From Streptomyces cucumeris (GTDB lineage: Bacteria; Actinomycetota; Actinomycetes; Streptomycetales; Streptomycetaceae), in assembly GCF_024295805.1 (NCBI RefSeq), contig NZ_JANCLX010000013.1, positions 123,983-187,982 of the forward strand: a stretch of DNA of 64,000 nucleotides, read 5' to 3'. The notes below the pieces were generated by a model. It was not told where the DNA came from. It did no database searches and worked only from the letters and a program-made list of their open reading frames with translations. Made by a program: the position numbers and the translations under genes. Of this stretch, positions 34,289-43,261 are shown piece after piece; within the stretch, counting starts at the first letter, position 1; the number at the start of each line of letters is the position of its first letter.

Positions 34289-35170
34289 TCAGCGTGCCGT
34301 GGAGGCCGTGTCGGCGGCGGCTCCGCCGTCCGCCGTGGTGGCGGACGCGGCGTCCGCCTCGGCCTTCGCCGAGGCTTCGGCCTTGGCCTGGGCCTCGTCG
34401 GCAGCGGCGCGGATGGCGCGCCAGGCGGCCTCGGCCGCCTGCTGTTCGGCTTCCTTCTTGCTGCGGCCGGTGCCGGTGCCGTACGCGACACCACCGACGC
34501 GGGCGGCAGCCGTGAAGGTCTTCTCGTGGTCGGGCCCGGTCTCGGAGACCAGGTACTCGGGAACCCCGAGACCCTCGGTGGCGGTCAACTCCTGGAGGCT
34601 GGTCTTCCAGTCCAGGCCGGCGCCGAGATTCGAGGACTTCTCGATCAGCGGGTCGAAGAGCCGGTGCACCAGTTCGGCGGCGGCGTCGAGCCCCTGGTCG
34701 AGATAGACGGCGCCGATCACCGCTTCGAGGGTGTCGGCGAGGATGGATGCCTTGTCCCTGCCCCCGGTGCCCTCTTCGCCCCGGCCGAGCCGGATGAAGG
34801 CGCCGAGATCGAGCCCGCGGCCCACCTCTGCCAGCGCACGCGAGTTGACCACCGCGGCCCGCAACTTGGCCAGCTGGCCTTCCGGCAGGTCCGGGTGGAT
34901 GCGGTACAGCGTGTCGGTGACCACCAGGCCGAGCACGGAGTCCCCGAGGAACTCCAGCCGCTCGTTGGTGGGCAGCCCGCCGTTCTCGTAGGCGAAGGAG
35001 CGGTGGGTGAGCGCACGCACCAGAAGGGCGGACTCGAGCTGGTACCCGAGCCGCCCTTCCAGGATCGTGTGGGACGAGGCCGTGTCCGCCTGGACCGCTT
35101 CACCGCCGCGCGGATGACCCCCGCGAGGTTCACCCCCGCGCTTGCGGGGAGGCGTAGTGGCGTCTGACAT
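34289..35170 (-). CDS. rnc: Ribonuclease III
   Basis: Cuts double-stranded RNA, including rRNA precursors; in Streptomyces (absB) it also influences antibiotic production. 293 residues. The nuclease signature is TNERLEFLGDSVLGLVV (about 68-84), with DKASILADTLEAVIGAVYLD further on. The dsRNA-binding domain runs DWKTSLQELTATEGLGVPEY to GRSKKEAEQQAAEAAW. An Ala-rich tail of about 40 residues is added. ATG 35170 or a GTG 12 bases upstream could start it. It follows rpmF by 19 bases. Confidence 0.96.
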   Translation of the reverse strand: MSDATTPPRKRGGEPRGGHPRGGEAVQADTASSHTILEGRLGYQLESALLVRALTHRSFAYENGGLPTNERLEFLGDSVLGLVVTDTLYRIHPDLPEGQLAKLRAAVVNSRALAEVGRGLDLGAFIRLGRGEEGTGGRDKASILADTLEAVIGAVYLDQGLDAAAELVHRLFDPLIEKSSNLGAGLDWKTSLQELTATEGLGVPEYLVSETGPDHEKTFTAAARVGGVAYGTGTGRSKKEAEQQAAEAAWRAIRAAADEAQAKAEASAKAEADAASATTADGGAAADTASTAR

Positions 35171-35189
35171 AGAGCCTGTCACCCGCCGA

Positions 35190-35363
35190 TCAGACCTCGA
35201 GGACCTGGCGGCGGTTGTAGGTGCCGCAGCTCGGGCACGCGATGTGCTGCTGCTTCGGCTCGTGGCAGCGCTCGCACGCCACCAGGGTGGGGACCGCAGC
35301 CTTCCACTGCGACCGGCGGTGGCGCGTGTTGCTGCGCGACATCTTCCGCTTCGGAACAGCCAC
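35190..35363 (-). CDS. rpmF: 50S ribosomal protein L32
   Basis: 57-residue ribosomal protein too short for a long-frame search. It reads AVPKRKMSRSNTRHRRSQWK after a GTG start (35363, AGGAG eight bases before). It then has two CxxC pairs, CERCHEPK and CPSCGTYNRR, ending RRQVLEV. Four cysteines make it the zinc-binding form. It lies between DUF177 and rnc, the usual bacterial order DUF177-rpmF, here followed by rnc. Confidence 0.95.
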   Translation of the reverse strand: MAVPKRKMSRSNTRHRRSQWKAAVPTLVACERCHEPKQQHIACPSCGTYNRRQVLEV

Positions 35364-35365
35364 GG

Positions 35366-35989
35366 CTACTTCTCCTGTGGGTCATCCCCGCGCTCGCGGG
35401 GTGCGTTGTCCTTCTCGCCGTCCCTCATGGTGTCGGCGAGTCCCTGCAGCGCCGCCCAACGGATGTCGGCGGCGTCATGGTGGTGGTCCGGGTCGTCCGC
35501 GAGCCGCGCACCGCATTCGGCGCACAGCCCCGGGCAGTCCTCCCGGCACACCGGCTGCAACGGCAGTGCGAGCACCACCGCGTCCCGCAGCACGGGCTCG
35601 AGGTCGAACAGGTCGGCCTCGAGAAAGAGCGTCTCCTCTTCCTCGGCGTCGTCGCCGGTGTCCGCTTCGCGGCTCCGGTCGTCGGCGTCGGGGTAGGAGT
35701 ACATCTCCTGGAAATCCGCTTCGAGCTCATGCTCCAGCGGCTCCAGACACCTTACGCACTCCCCCGTGAGCGGCGCACGGCCGGTGCCTGTGACGAGCAC
35801 CCCTTCCATGACCGACTCAAGACGGAGCTCGAGCTCCACGGTCGCGCCCTCCCGCACCCCGATGACCTCGATACCGAGGTCCTTGGGTGCCGCCACGGAG
35901 CGGGAGATCCTTTTCAGCGCACCGGGACGACGGCCCAGCTCACGTGTGTCGAACACGAGGGGGGCACGGTGGTCGAGGCGGGCGTTCAG
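35366..35989 (-). CDS. YceD/DUF177 family protein
   Basis: About 207 residues. The conserved core is GVLVTGTGRAPLTGECVRCLEPLEHELEADFQEMY, (short part: GECVRCLEPLEHEL), and a second metal-type set PVCREDCPGLCAECGARLADD. Family members influence 23S rRNA maturation. Homologous starts read LNARLDHR; here that Leu is a CTG (35989) with AGGA four bases before it, and no ATG, GTG or TTG is nearby upstream except a far ATG at 36109. A GTG at 35956 would trim the start. It ends two bases before rpmF. Confidence 0.85.
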   Translation of the reverse strand: MNARLDHRAPLVFDTRELGRRPGALKRISRSVAAPKDLGIEVIGVREGATVELELRLESVMEGVLVTGTGRAPLTGECVRCLEPLEHELEADFQEMYSYPDADDRSREADTGDDAEEEETLFLEADLFDLEPVLRDAVVLALPLQPVCREDCPGLCAECGARLADDPDHHHDAADIRWAALQGLADTMRDGEKDNAPRERGDDPQEK

Positions 35990-36139
35990 GGCTTCCTGCT
36001 TTCTACGCTGCGGCGGGCCGCCCGGAGCTGATGCAAGGTGGGCAGCCGAGATCGCGGACGTACGCGCGACCGAAGAGCCAGGATACTGGACGGTTCGCCG
36101 TAGACCCAATCCGGCCGGTGAGGAGGGACCGGGGCGGGA

Positions 36140-37321
36140 CTAGCGGCCCTGTTCGTACTGACGGAGCTGATCGAGGTCGATCATGCTCGTGTCGAACAGG
36201 CTGGTCTCGTCCAGCGCCGCGCCCTGCTGCGCCTGCGGGTGCTGCTGGGGGTGCTGGTGCTCCGGGGCGGCGTATCCGGCGGCCGGGTCGTATCCCTGGG
36301 CCTGCTGCGGCCAGCCGTAGGCGTCCTGCTGCCCGTAACCGGACTGCGCGGCCGCGGCGTACGGGTCCTGCTGGGGCATGGGCGGCACGTACTGCTGCGG
36401 GTAACCGTAGGCGTCGACCTGCGGCGGTGACTGCGGCTGGCCCTGGGCCTGCTGTGGATAACCCGCGGTGGCGGCGTAGTACCCGGCGTCGGCCGCGGCG
36501 TGCTCAGGCGGCGCGACGGGCACCTCGGCCGGGGCGACCGGGATGCCCGGGGCGCCGGGCACGTCCGGGGCGAGCCCCATCCCGGACCGGGCGAGGTCCG
36601 CGAGGTAGTCGTCGTCGCTGGTGTGCAGACCGCCGGCGGCCGCGTCCTGGGCCGCCATATGGGCGCCCAGCTCATCGGCCGGACGCGCGCCCAGCAGCTT
36701 CTGACGGCCGCGGCCGACCGCCTCCAACGTCTTGGCGAGCACTGCCGAGACCGCGCCCAGCTTGGTGTCCACGTAGTCGTCGGCCCGCTGGCGCAGGGTG
36801 TGCGGATCGGCGCTGCGCTCGGGTGCCTCCTCCGGCTGTCCGGCCGCGGCCGTCCCGTCGCCGTAGGGGTCCGCGGGGGCGCGGCCGAGCAGCTTCTCCC
36901 GGCCGCGGTCCACCGAGCCGATGGTCTTGGTCAGCACGACCTCGAAGTTGGCCAGCTTGCTGTCGACGTAGTCGTCGGCCTCCGCGCGGATCTCCTCGGC
37001 CTCCCGGCGGGCCTCCCCCAGGATCCGGTCCGCCTCCTCCTGGGACTGCCGGGCCACCTCGGTGCCGGAGATCAGCGAGGTGCGCTGGGTGTGCGCGGCC
37101 TCGATGATCCGGTCGGCCTCCTGGCGGGCGTCCTCGACCATCCGGTCACGGCCGCCGATCAGCTCCTGGGCGTGGGCGAGCGAGTCCGGGAGCGCCGCCC
37201 GCACCTCTTCGAGCATGGCGAGCAGCTCGGCCCGGTTGACCACGCACGAGGCCGACATGGGCATGGACCGGGCGCTGCCGACGGCCTTGACGATCTCGTC
37301 GAGCTTCTTCTGCACGTCCAC
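36140..37321 (-). CDS. DivIVA-like coiled-coil protein
   Basis: About 393 residues. The N-terminal half (MDVQKKLDEIVKAVGSARSM then LEEVRAALPDSLAHAQELIG) is a helical, Glu/Arg-rich coil resembling the DivIVA-related proteins and ATP-synthase b-like helices. It holds two related segments around DDYVDSKLANFEVVLTKT and DDYVDTKLGAVSAVLAKT, an internal duplication. The C-terminal half is Pro/Gln/Tyr/Gly-rich and disordered, ending with FDTSMIDLDQLRQYEQ. GTG 37321 start. It lies between coaD and DUF177 and may link cell-pole growth with the other genes; no function is proved. Confidence 0.75.
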   Translation of the reverse strand: MDVQKKLDEIVKAVGSARSMPMSASCVVNRAELLAMLEEVRAALPDSLAHAQELIGGRDRMVEDARQEADRIIEAAHTQRTSLISGTEVARQSQEEADRILGEARREAEEIRAEADDYVDSKLANFEVVLTKTIGSVDRGREKLLGRAPADPYGDGTAAAGQPEEAPERSADPHTLRQRADDYVDTKLGAVSAVLAKTLEAVGRGRQKLLGARPADELGAHMAAQDAAAGGLHTSDDDYLADLARSGMGLAPDVPGAPGIPVAPAEVPVAPPEHAAADAGYYAATAGYPQQAQGQPQSPPQVDAYGYPQQYVPPMPQQDPYAAAAQSGYGQQDAYGWPQQAQGYDPAAGYAAPEHQHPQQHPQAQQGAALDETSLFDTSMIDLDQLRQYEQGR

Positions 37322-37422
37322 TGTGACTGCTCGCAGACTGATCGGATGCGGATGGACAGGAACGGGGACGACTGTACGGCCAGCGGGCCCCTCCCGGACA
37401 CCCGCTGACACCCCGTCAGCGG

Positions 37423-37932
37423 CTACTTCCGTCCGAGCCTCTCGGTCAGGGCCTCCAGTACCAGCGGAGGCACCAGATGGGCGACGTCGCCGCCCCAGGC
37501 CGCGACCTCCTTGACCAGGCTGGAGGAGAGGAAGCTGTAGGTGGGGTTGGTGGGGACGAACAGCGTCTCCACGCCCGACAGGCCGTTGTTCATCTGCGCC
37601 ATCTGCAACTCGTAGTCGAAGTCGCTGACGGCCCGCAGCCCCTTGACGATCGCGGGGATCTCACGCTGCTTGCAGAAGTCGACCAGCAGTCCGTGGAACG
37701 CCTCCACGGAGACGTTCCCGTACTCCGCGGTGGTCTGGCGGAGGAGGTCCATACGCTCCTCCACCGTGAACAGCCCCTGCTTGGACTTGTTGATCATCAC
37801 GGCGACGTACACCTCGTCATAGAGCTTCGAGGCGCGGCCGATGATGTCGAGGTGTCCGTTGGTGACGGGGTCGAAGGACCCCGGACAGACTGCGCGGCGC
37901 AACAGTGGTTCCTCGCTCTCGGGTCCGGTCAT
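37423..37932 (-). CDS. coaD: Phosphopantetheine adenylyltransferase
   Basis: Forms dephospho-CoA from phosphopantetheine and ATP. 169 residues. The nucleotidyltransferase motif is CPGSFDPVTNGHLDIIGRAS. Further family parts are IVKGLRAVSDFDYELQMAQMN and TYSFLSSSLVKEVAAWGGDV. ATG 37932 overlaps the rsmD stop by 4 bases, giving the standard rsmD-coaD pair. Confidence 0.97.
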   Translation of the reverse strand: MTGPESEEPLLRRAVCPGSFDPVTNGHLDIIGRASKLYDEVYVAVMINKSKQGLFTVEERMDLLRQTTAEYGNVSVEAFHGLLVDFCKQREIPAIVKGLRAVSDFDYELQMAQMNNGLSGVETLFVPTNPTYSFLSSSLVKEVAAWGGDVAHLVPPLVLEALTERLGRK

Positions 37933-38516
37933 GACGCGTTGTCGCACGTCGAGGCGGCGCGACCGTACCAAAGCGTGCCCTCGCCGTAACGACGGGCCCG
38001 CAGTCCCTCGTAACCGTCCGGCCACCCGAACTCCCCGCCTCGTGTGCTCCGCTCCACGGTGGCCAGCGCGTCCGGCGCGAGCCAGCCCTTGTGGCGGAGT
38101 GTGAGCAGGATCTCGCGGAGATCGTCGTCGGTCACGGCGTACGGCGGGTCCAGGAAGACCACGTCGTACGGGCCGGTGGCGGGCGCCGGTCCGGCCAGGG
38201 CCTGTTCGGCCTTCGCGGTGCGCAGCTCGGCCCCGGGCAGGCCGAGCGTACGGATGTTCTCGCGGATGGTGCGGGCCGCGCGCTGGTCGGATTCCACCAG
38301 CAGTACGTGGGCCGCGCCCCGGGACAGCGCCTCCAGGCCGACCGCGCCCGAACCGCCGTACAGATCCAGGACCCGTGCCCCGTCGAGGGAGCCGAGCAGC
38401 GACTCCCAGGTGGAGAACAGGCCCTCGCGCGCCCGGTCCGAGGTGGGTCGGGTGCCGTTTCCGGGGGGCACGGCCAGCCGTCGGCCGCCGGCCGCTCCGG
38501 CGATCACGCGGGTCAT
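37929..38516 (-). CDS. rsmD: 16S rRNA (guanine966-N2)-methyltransferase
   Basis: Methylates G966 of 16S rRNA. 195 residues starting MTRVIAGAAGGRRLAVP, the family opening. SAM-binding site DLYGGSGAVGLEALSRGA (about 51-68) and the base-flipping DPPY motif VVFLDPPYAV are present. It lies between recG and coaD, with a 119-base gap after recG. Confidence 0.96.
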   Translation of the reverse strand: MTRVIAGAAGGRRLAVPPGNGTRPTSDRAREGLFSTWESLLGSLDGARVLDLYGGSGAVGLEALSRGAAHVLLVESDQRAARTIRENIRTLGLPGAELRTAKAEQALAGPAPATGPYDVVFLDPPYAVTDDDLREILLTLRHKGWLAPDALATVERSTRGGEFGWPDGYEGLRARRYGEGTLWYGRAASTCDNAS

Positions 38517-38635
38517 GGGTCAGGCAGTCCTTCGGGGTGGTCGGGGCAGCGGAGGCCGCGCGGTCACGCGCCGCCGCCCCTCCACGATATGGCGTCCCGG
38601 GCGGCCGGGGGCCGCCGAGCTCCCGCCGGCGGCCG

Positions 38636-40867
38636 TCAGCCCTTGTCGAGGAACTCCTCGCGCTCCTCGTCCAGCAGGGCGTCCAGCGCGGTGCGCAGCT
38701 CCGGATAGCCGGTGAGCTCCGGATCGGCCGTGACCAGGGCGGTGGCCTCCTCCCGGGCCGCGGCGATGACCTCCTCGTCGTCGATGACCGCGAGCACCCG
38801 CAGCGAGGAGCGGGCGCCGGACTGGGCCTGGCCGAGCACATCGCCCTCGCGGCGCTGCTCCAGGTCGATCCGGGACAGCTCGAATCCGTCCAGGGTGGCT
38901 GCCACCGCGCCGAGCCGGGTCCGCGCGGGACTGGCCTCGGGCATCTCGGTGACCAGCAGACACAGCCCGGGGGCCGAGCCACGGCCGACCCGGCCGCGCA
39001 GCTGGTGGAGCTGGGAGACGCCGAACCGGTCGGCGTCCATGATCACCATGGCGGTGGCGTTCGGCACGTTGACGCCGACCTCGATGACGGTGGTGGCCAC
39101 CAGGACGTCGACGGCGCCCGCGGCGAAGCGGCGCATCACCTCGTCCTTGGCCTCCGGCTGCATCCGGCCGTGCAGCACCTCCACCCGCAGATCGGCCAGC
39201 GGGCCCTTGGCGAGCTGCTCGGCGATGTCCAGCACGGCCAGCGGGGGCCGCTTCTCGGCCTCGGCCGCCTCGGCTCCCTCTTCCCCGGATTTCTTCTGCT
39301 TCGCGGCCTTGGCCTCGTCCTCCTCGTCGCCGATGCGCGGACAGACCACATACGCCTGATGGCCGCCCGCCACCTCCTCGCGCACCCGCTCCCAGGCGCG
39401 GGCCAGGAAGTGCGGCTTGTCCTTGGCGGGCACCACATGGGAGGCGATCGGGGAACGTCCGGCGGGGAGCTGGTCCAGGACGGAGGTCTCCAGATCGCCG
39501 AAGACGGTCATGGCCACGGTGCGCGGGATGGGGGTGGCCGTCATCACCAGCAGATGCGGGGGCTGCTTGCCCTTGGAGCGCAGGGCGTCCCGCTGCTCGA
39601 CGCCGAAGCGGTGCTGCTCGTCGACGACCACCAGCCCCAGGTCGTGGAACTGGACCTTGTCCTCGATCAGCGCATGGGTGCCGATCACGATCCCGGCCTC
39701 GCCGGTGACCAGGTCCAGCAGGGCCTGGCGGCGGGCCGCGGCACCCATGGAGCCCGTGAGCAGCACCACCTTGGTGCCCTGTTCGGCGCCGCCCAGCATG
39801 CCGCCCTCGGCCAGCTCGCCCATCATCTCGGTGATCGAGCGGTGGTGCTGCTGGGCGAGCACCTCGGTGGGCGCGAGCATCGCCGCCTGTCCCCCGGCGT
39901 CCACCACACCGAGCATCGCCCGCAGCGCCACCATGGTCTTGCCCGAGCCCACCTCGCCCTGGAGCAGCCGGTGCATGGGGTGTTCGGTGGCGAGGTCGGC
40001 GAAGATCTGCTCACTGACCCGGCGCTGGCCGTCGGTGAGGGTGAACGGCAGCCGGGCGTCGAACGCGGTGAGCAGACCGTCCTCGACGGGACGGCGCGGG
40101 GCCGCGGGCAGTTGGGCCTCGGCCCGGCGGCGCCGGGCCAGGGCGACCTGGAGGACGAACGCCTCGTCCCACTTCAGCCGGTCCCGGGCGGCGGCGATGT
40201 CCGCCTTGGTGCGGGGCCGGTGGATCTTGCGCAGCGCCTCGGGCAGGGTGGCCAGGCCCCGGCCTTCCCGCAGCGCACCGGGCAGCGGGTCCACCAGCTC
40301 GGCCAGGACGGCGTCCTCGCTGCCCGCGGGGCCCAGCACGATGTCCACGGCCTGCTGGATCTGCCAGGACTCCATCTGCTTGCACGCCGGGTACAGCGGC
40401 AGCAGCTGGTTGGCGAACGCCTCGACGGCGTCCGCCCCGCTCCCGGCGCCCAGCGTCTTGAACTCCGGGTGGGCGAGCTGGCGCTTGTGGTTGAAGACCG
40501 TGACCTTGCCCGCGAACATGCCGCGGGTGCCGGGGACCAGCTGGGTACGGGGCTTGTGGACGCCCTTGCCGAAGAAGACGAGCTGGAGACGGCCGCTGCC
40601 GTCGGTGATGGTGACCTCCAGGCGCTGCCCGCGTCCCCCGTTGAACTTCAGCACCCGGGCGTCCGCGACCTGCGCGACGACGGTCACATGCTCGTCCAGG
40701 GGCAGATCGGAGAGCCGGGTCAGCTCACCCCGCTCCGCGTACCGCCGCGGGTAGTGGTGGAGCAGATCGCCGACCGTGTGCAGGCCGAGGTGCTCGGCCA
40801 TCACCTTCGCGGTGTTGCCGCCGAGGACCTTCTTCAGGGGTTCTTCGAGCACGGGCACGGAGTCCAT
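38636..40867 (-). CDS. recG: ATP-dependent DNA helicase RecG
   Basis: Branch migration of Holliday junctions and fork reversal. 743 residues from ATG 40867 (MDSVPVLEEPLKKVLGG). An N-terminal wedge with LHHYPRRYAERGELTRL is followed by helicase motifs: GEVGSGKTMVALRA (I), APTEVLAQQH (Ia), VVDEQHRFG (II) and LLVMTATPIPRT (III). The C-terminal half shows ATTVIEVGVNVPNAT and LHQLRGRVGRG. A Lys/Glu-rich insertion (EEDEAKAAKQKKSGEEGAE) lies between the helicase lobes. Confidence 0.96.
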   Translation of the reverse strand: MDSVPVLEEPLKKVLGGNTAKVMAEHLGLHTVGDLLHHYPRRYAERGELTRLSDLPLDEHVTVVAQVADARVLKFNGGRGQRLEVTITDGSGRLQLVFFGKGVHKPRTQLVPGTRGMFAGKVTVFNHKRQLAHPEFKTLGAGSGADAVEAFANQLLPLYPACKQMESWQIQQAVDIVLGPAGSEDAVLAELVDPLPGALREGRGLATLPEALRKIHRPRTKADIAAARDRLKWDEAFVLQVALARRRRAEAQLPAAPRRPVEDGLLTAFDARLPFTLTDGQRRVSEQIFADLATEHPMHRLLQGEVGSGKTMVALRAMLGVVDAGGQAAMLAPTEVLAQQHHRSITEMMGELAEGGMLGGAEQGTKVVLLTGSMGAAARRQALLDLVTGEAGIVIGTHALIEDKVQFHDLGLVVVDEQHRFGVEQRDALRSKGKQPPHLLVMTATPIPRTVAMTVFGDLETSVLDQLPAGRSPIASHVVPAKDKPHFLARAWERVREEVAGGHQAYVVCPRIGDEEDEAKAAKQKKSGEEGAEAAEAEKRPPLAVLDIAEQLAKGPLADLRVEVLHGRMQPEAKDEVMRRFAAGAVDVLVATTVIEVGVNVPNATAMVIMDADRFGVSQLHQLRGRVGRGSAPGLCLLVTEMPEASPARTRLGAVAATLDGFELSRIDLEQRREGDVLGQAQSGARSSLRVLAVIDDEEVIAAAREEATALVTADPELTGYPELRTALDALLDEEREEFLDKG

Positions 40868-40927
40868 TGCACACCACCGCACCGACAGACGGGGCCAGGC
40901 GAGGGGGCGCAGGCCCGTCCCGTGGGG

Positions 40928-42679
40928 TCATTCGATGCCTATGATCAGCGGCACGGAGGGCTGGCCGCCGCGGTAGACGACCGTGTCGACGGCGAAGTGC
41001 ACATCCCGCACATGGCGTTCCAGCCGCTCGGCGAGGTCGTCCGGCAGATCCTCGCCCAGCACCAGCGTCACCATCTCGCCGCCCGCGGCCAGCATCCGGT
41101 CCAGCACGGTCTCGGCGGTGTCCGCCAGTCCGGCCCCGATCACCGCCACATCGCCGTCGATCAGCCCGAGGACGTCCCCGGCCTGGCACACCCCGGCCAT
41201 GGTCCAGGACTGGCGCTCGGCGACGGCCAGTTCGGCGTAGCGGGTGGCGCCCGCGGCCGAGGTCATGGCGACGACGTCCTCGTCGAAGCTGCGCGCGGGC
41301 TCGTGCACGGCGAGCGCGGCGATGCCCTGGACCGCGGAGCGGGTGGGGATGACGGCGACCCGTACGCCTTCGGTCCGGGCCTGGGCCGCGGCGGCCGCGG
41401 CGGGGTGGCGCAGTCCGGCGTCGTTGGGCAGCAGGACGACCTCGCGGGCGTGCGCCCGCCGGACGGCCTCGGCCAGCTCACCGCTGGCGGGCGGCTCCCC
41501 GGGGCGGGCGGTGACCACGGTGGCCCCGGCACCTGCGCACAGGGCGGCCAGCCCGTCGCCGGGGACGACGGCGACCACCGCGCGAGGCGCGAGCGGGGTG
41601 CCCGGTGGCTCCTGGTCGCGCGGTTCCTCCGGGCGCCGCCCGGCGGTGTCCGCGCTCAGCCGGTCCGGGTGTCCGGTGGCACCGAAGTGGGTGATGCGGA
41701 TCCGGTAGGGCCGTCCGGCCTGGATGCCCGCCTCCACGGCCGCGCCCGCGTCGTCCACATGGACATGGACGTTCCACAGCCCGTCGCCGCCGACGACCAC
41801 CAGGGAGTCACCGAGGGGCTCCAGCCGCTCGCGCAGCCGGGCCACGGCGGTGTCGTCCGCCTCCAGCAGATAGATCACCTCATAGCCGGGCCCGTCGGAG
41901 GGGGACGCCTCGGCGGCGCAGTCCCCGGCGTCCGGGAGTCCCGGGGGCCGCGGTGCCGTGGCGGGCGCGCGCTCGGCGGTACGGGGCCGCCCCGGGGCGG
42001 CGGGGGCCGCGGGGGCCTCGCCCGACAGGGTCTCGGCCAGTCCGCCCAGCACGGTCACCAGGCCGTAGCCGCCCGCGTCCACGACGCCCGCGCGGGCGAG
42101 CGCGTCGAGTTGTCCGGGGGTGGCCTGAAGCGCGGCGCGCGCCCCCTCGTACGCGGCCCGCGCCACCGTGCCCACATCGCCGGTGGCCCGCTCCGCGCTC
42201 TCGGCGGCGGCCACCGCGACGGTCAGCACGGTGCCCTCGACGGGGTGCGCGACGGCCAGGTAGGCCAGCTCGACCGCGCGCCGCAGGGCCCGGCGCAGCC
42301 CGTCGGCCTCGTCGGCCCCCGCGCCCCGGTCCCCCTCGCCGGGGCGGTCACCGGCCAGCACATCGGCCATCCCGCGCAGCAGCTGCGCCAGGATGGTGCC
42401 GGAGTTGCCCCGGGCGCCGATCAGCGCGCCGTGGGCCATGGCGCGCACCACATCGGCGAGGGTGGGGCGGGAGGCGGCGGCCGAGGCGGCGTGGCCGTCG
42501 AAGGCGGCGTCCACGGCCCGGGCGGCGGATTCGACGGTCAGGTAGAGATTGGTGCCGGTGTCCCCGTCCGCGACCGGGTAGACGTTGATCGCGTCGATCT
42601 CCTCGCGGGCCCGGCCCAGTGCGTCCAGTGCCAGCCCGCACCAGGTCCGTACCGCATCGGCGTCGAGCGTGTGCGGCAC
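40928..42679 (-). CDS. DAK1/DegV-type DhaL domain protein (YloV-like)
   Basis: About 583 residues. The N-terminal DhaL (kinase-like) domain has AINVYPVADGDTGTNLYLT and GARGNSGTILAQLLRGMAD. The C-terminal part contains the DegV-like fatty-acid binding section (VYLLEADDTA and EVVLLPNDAGLRHPA). In Gram-positives such two-domain proteins (YloV/FakA) act with DegV proteins as fatty acid kinases. In Streptomyces the role is not established. GTG 42679 is preferred, with GAGGAGG six bases before; ATG 42718 is possible. It precedes recG, as in many Firmicutes and actinobacteria. Confidence 0.82.
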   Translation of the reverse strand: MPHTLDADAVRTWCGLALDALGRAREEIDAINVYPVADGDTGTNLYLTVESAARAVDAAFDGHAASAAASRPTLADVVRAMAHGALIGARGNSGTILAQLLRGMADVLAGDRPGEGDRGAGADEADGLRRALRRAVELAYLAVAHPVEGTVLTVAVAAAESAERATGDVGTVARAAYEGARAALQATPGQLDALARAGVVDAGGYGLVTVLGGLAETLSGEAPAAPAAPGRPRTAERAPATAPRPPGLPDAGDCAAEASPSDGPGYEVIYLLEADDTAVARLRERLEPLGDSLVVVGGDGLWNVHVHVDDAGAAVEAGIQAGRPYRIRITHFGATGHPDRLSADTAGRRPEEPRDQEPPGTPLAPRAVVAVVPGDGLAALCAGAGATVVTARPGEPPASGELAEAVRRAHAREVVLLPNDAGLRHPAAAAAAQARTEGVRVAVIPTRSAVQGIAALAVHEPARSFDEDVVAMTSAAGATRYAELAVAERQSWTMAGVCQAGDVLGLIDGDVAVIGAGLADTAETVLDRMLAAGGEMVTLVLGEDLPDDLAERLERHVRDVHFAVDTVVYRGGQPSVPLIIGIE

Positions 42680-42813
42680 GTACGTCCTCCTCGGGAGGGC
42701 TGGGGCGGGGTCCGTCATCGGATCATCGCAGGGTAGTCGCCGCCCTCGGCGGGTGCCGGGGCAGCCATGATAGTTTCGTTGTACGGGAGTGGCCGTTGTA
42801 TGCTGCTCCGGTT

Positions 42814-42916
42814 GCCCGATGAGAATCGGGCCATTCCCCCAGGCGCAGCCGGTCCCCCAGGATCTTGGCAACGCCCGGGGTTCCCGTAAGTGTCTGTCTC
42901 CTCGCGAGAAGCGAGG
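42814..42916 (+). promoter_or_regulatory. Hairpins in the rpmB leader
   Basis: GCCCGAT-gaga-ATCGGGC (42814-42831) and CCTCGC-gagaa-GCGAGG (42900-42916) are perfect stems with small loops ahead of the rpmB start at 42940. They may be part of the leader transcript. Confidence 0.4.
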
Positions 42917-42939
42917 CTGACCCGTCTTTGGAGTAACCC

Positions 42940-43125
42940 GTGGCTGCCAACTGCGACGTCTGCGGCAAGGGGCCGGGCTTCGGCAACAACATCTCGCACT
43001 CGCACCGCCGCACCCGCCGTCGTTGGAACCCCAACATCCAGACGGTGCGCGCTGTGGTCGGTCGTACCCCGAAGCGGCTCAACGTCTGCACCTCGTGCAT
43101 CAAGGCCGGCAAGGTCTCGCGCTAG
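42940..43125 (+). CDS. rpmB: 50S ribosomal protein L28
   Basis: 61 residues, GTG start, GGAG six bases before. It has ANCDVCGKGPGFG and CTSCIKAGK, two CxxC pairs that bind zinc, so this is the zinc form. Basic core SHSHRRTRRRWNPNIQ. It is the only ribosomal gene on the plus strand in this stretch and diverges from the DAK-domain gene. A strong terminator follows. Confidence 0.97.
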   Translation: MAANCDVCGKGPGFGNNISHSHRRTRRRWNPNIQTVRAVVGRTPKRLNVCTSCIKAGKVSR

Positions 43126-43162
43126 GCGCACGGCCTCCCCGCTCACGCGGGATCCGGTGCTC

Positions 43163-43197
43163 AGGCCGGTCCACCGATGACGTGGACCGGCCTTTTC
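43163..43197 (+). terminator. Terminator after rpmB
   Basis: AGGCCGGTCCAC and GTGGACCGGCCT form a 12-bp perfect stem followed by TTTT, 38 bases after the rpmB stop. Confidence 0.85.
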
Positions 43198-43201
43198 GCA
43201 T

Positions 43202-43233
43202 GCCCTCGGACGGCCTTCCGGCGGTCCGAGGGC
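43202..43233. terminator. Second hairpin between rpmB and thiD
   Basis: GCCCTCGGAC and GTCCGAGGGC, a 10-bp perfect stem with a 12-base loop. It lies closer to the thiD stop and may end thiD transcription. Confidence 0.6.
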
Positions 43234-43261
43234 GCCTGCGTGTCCCGGTTCGCGGCCGGGT

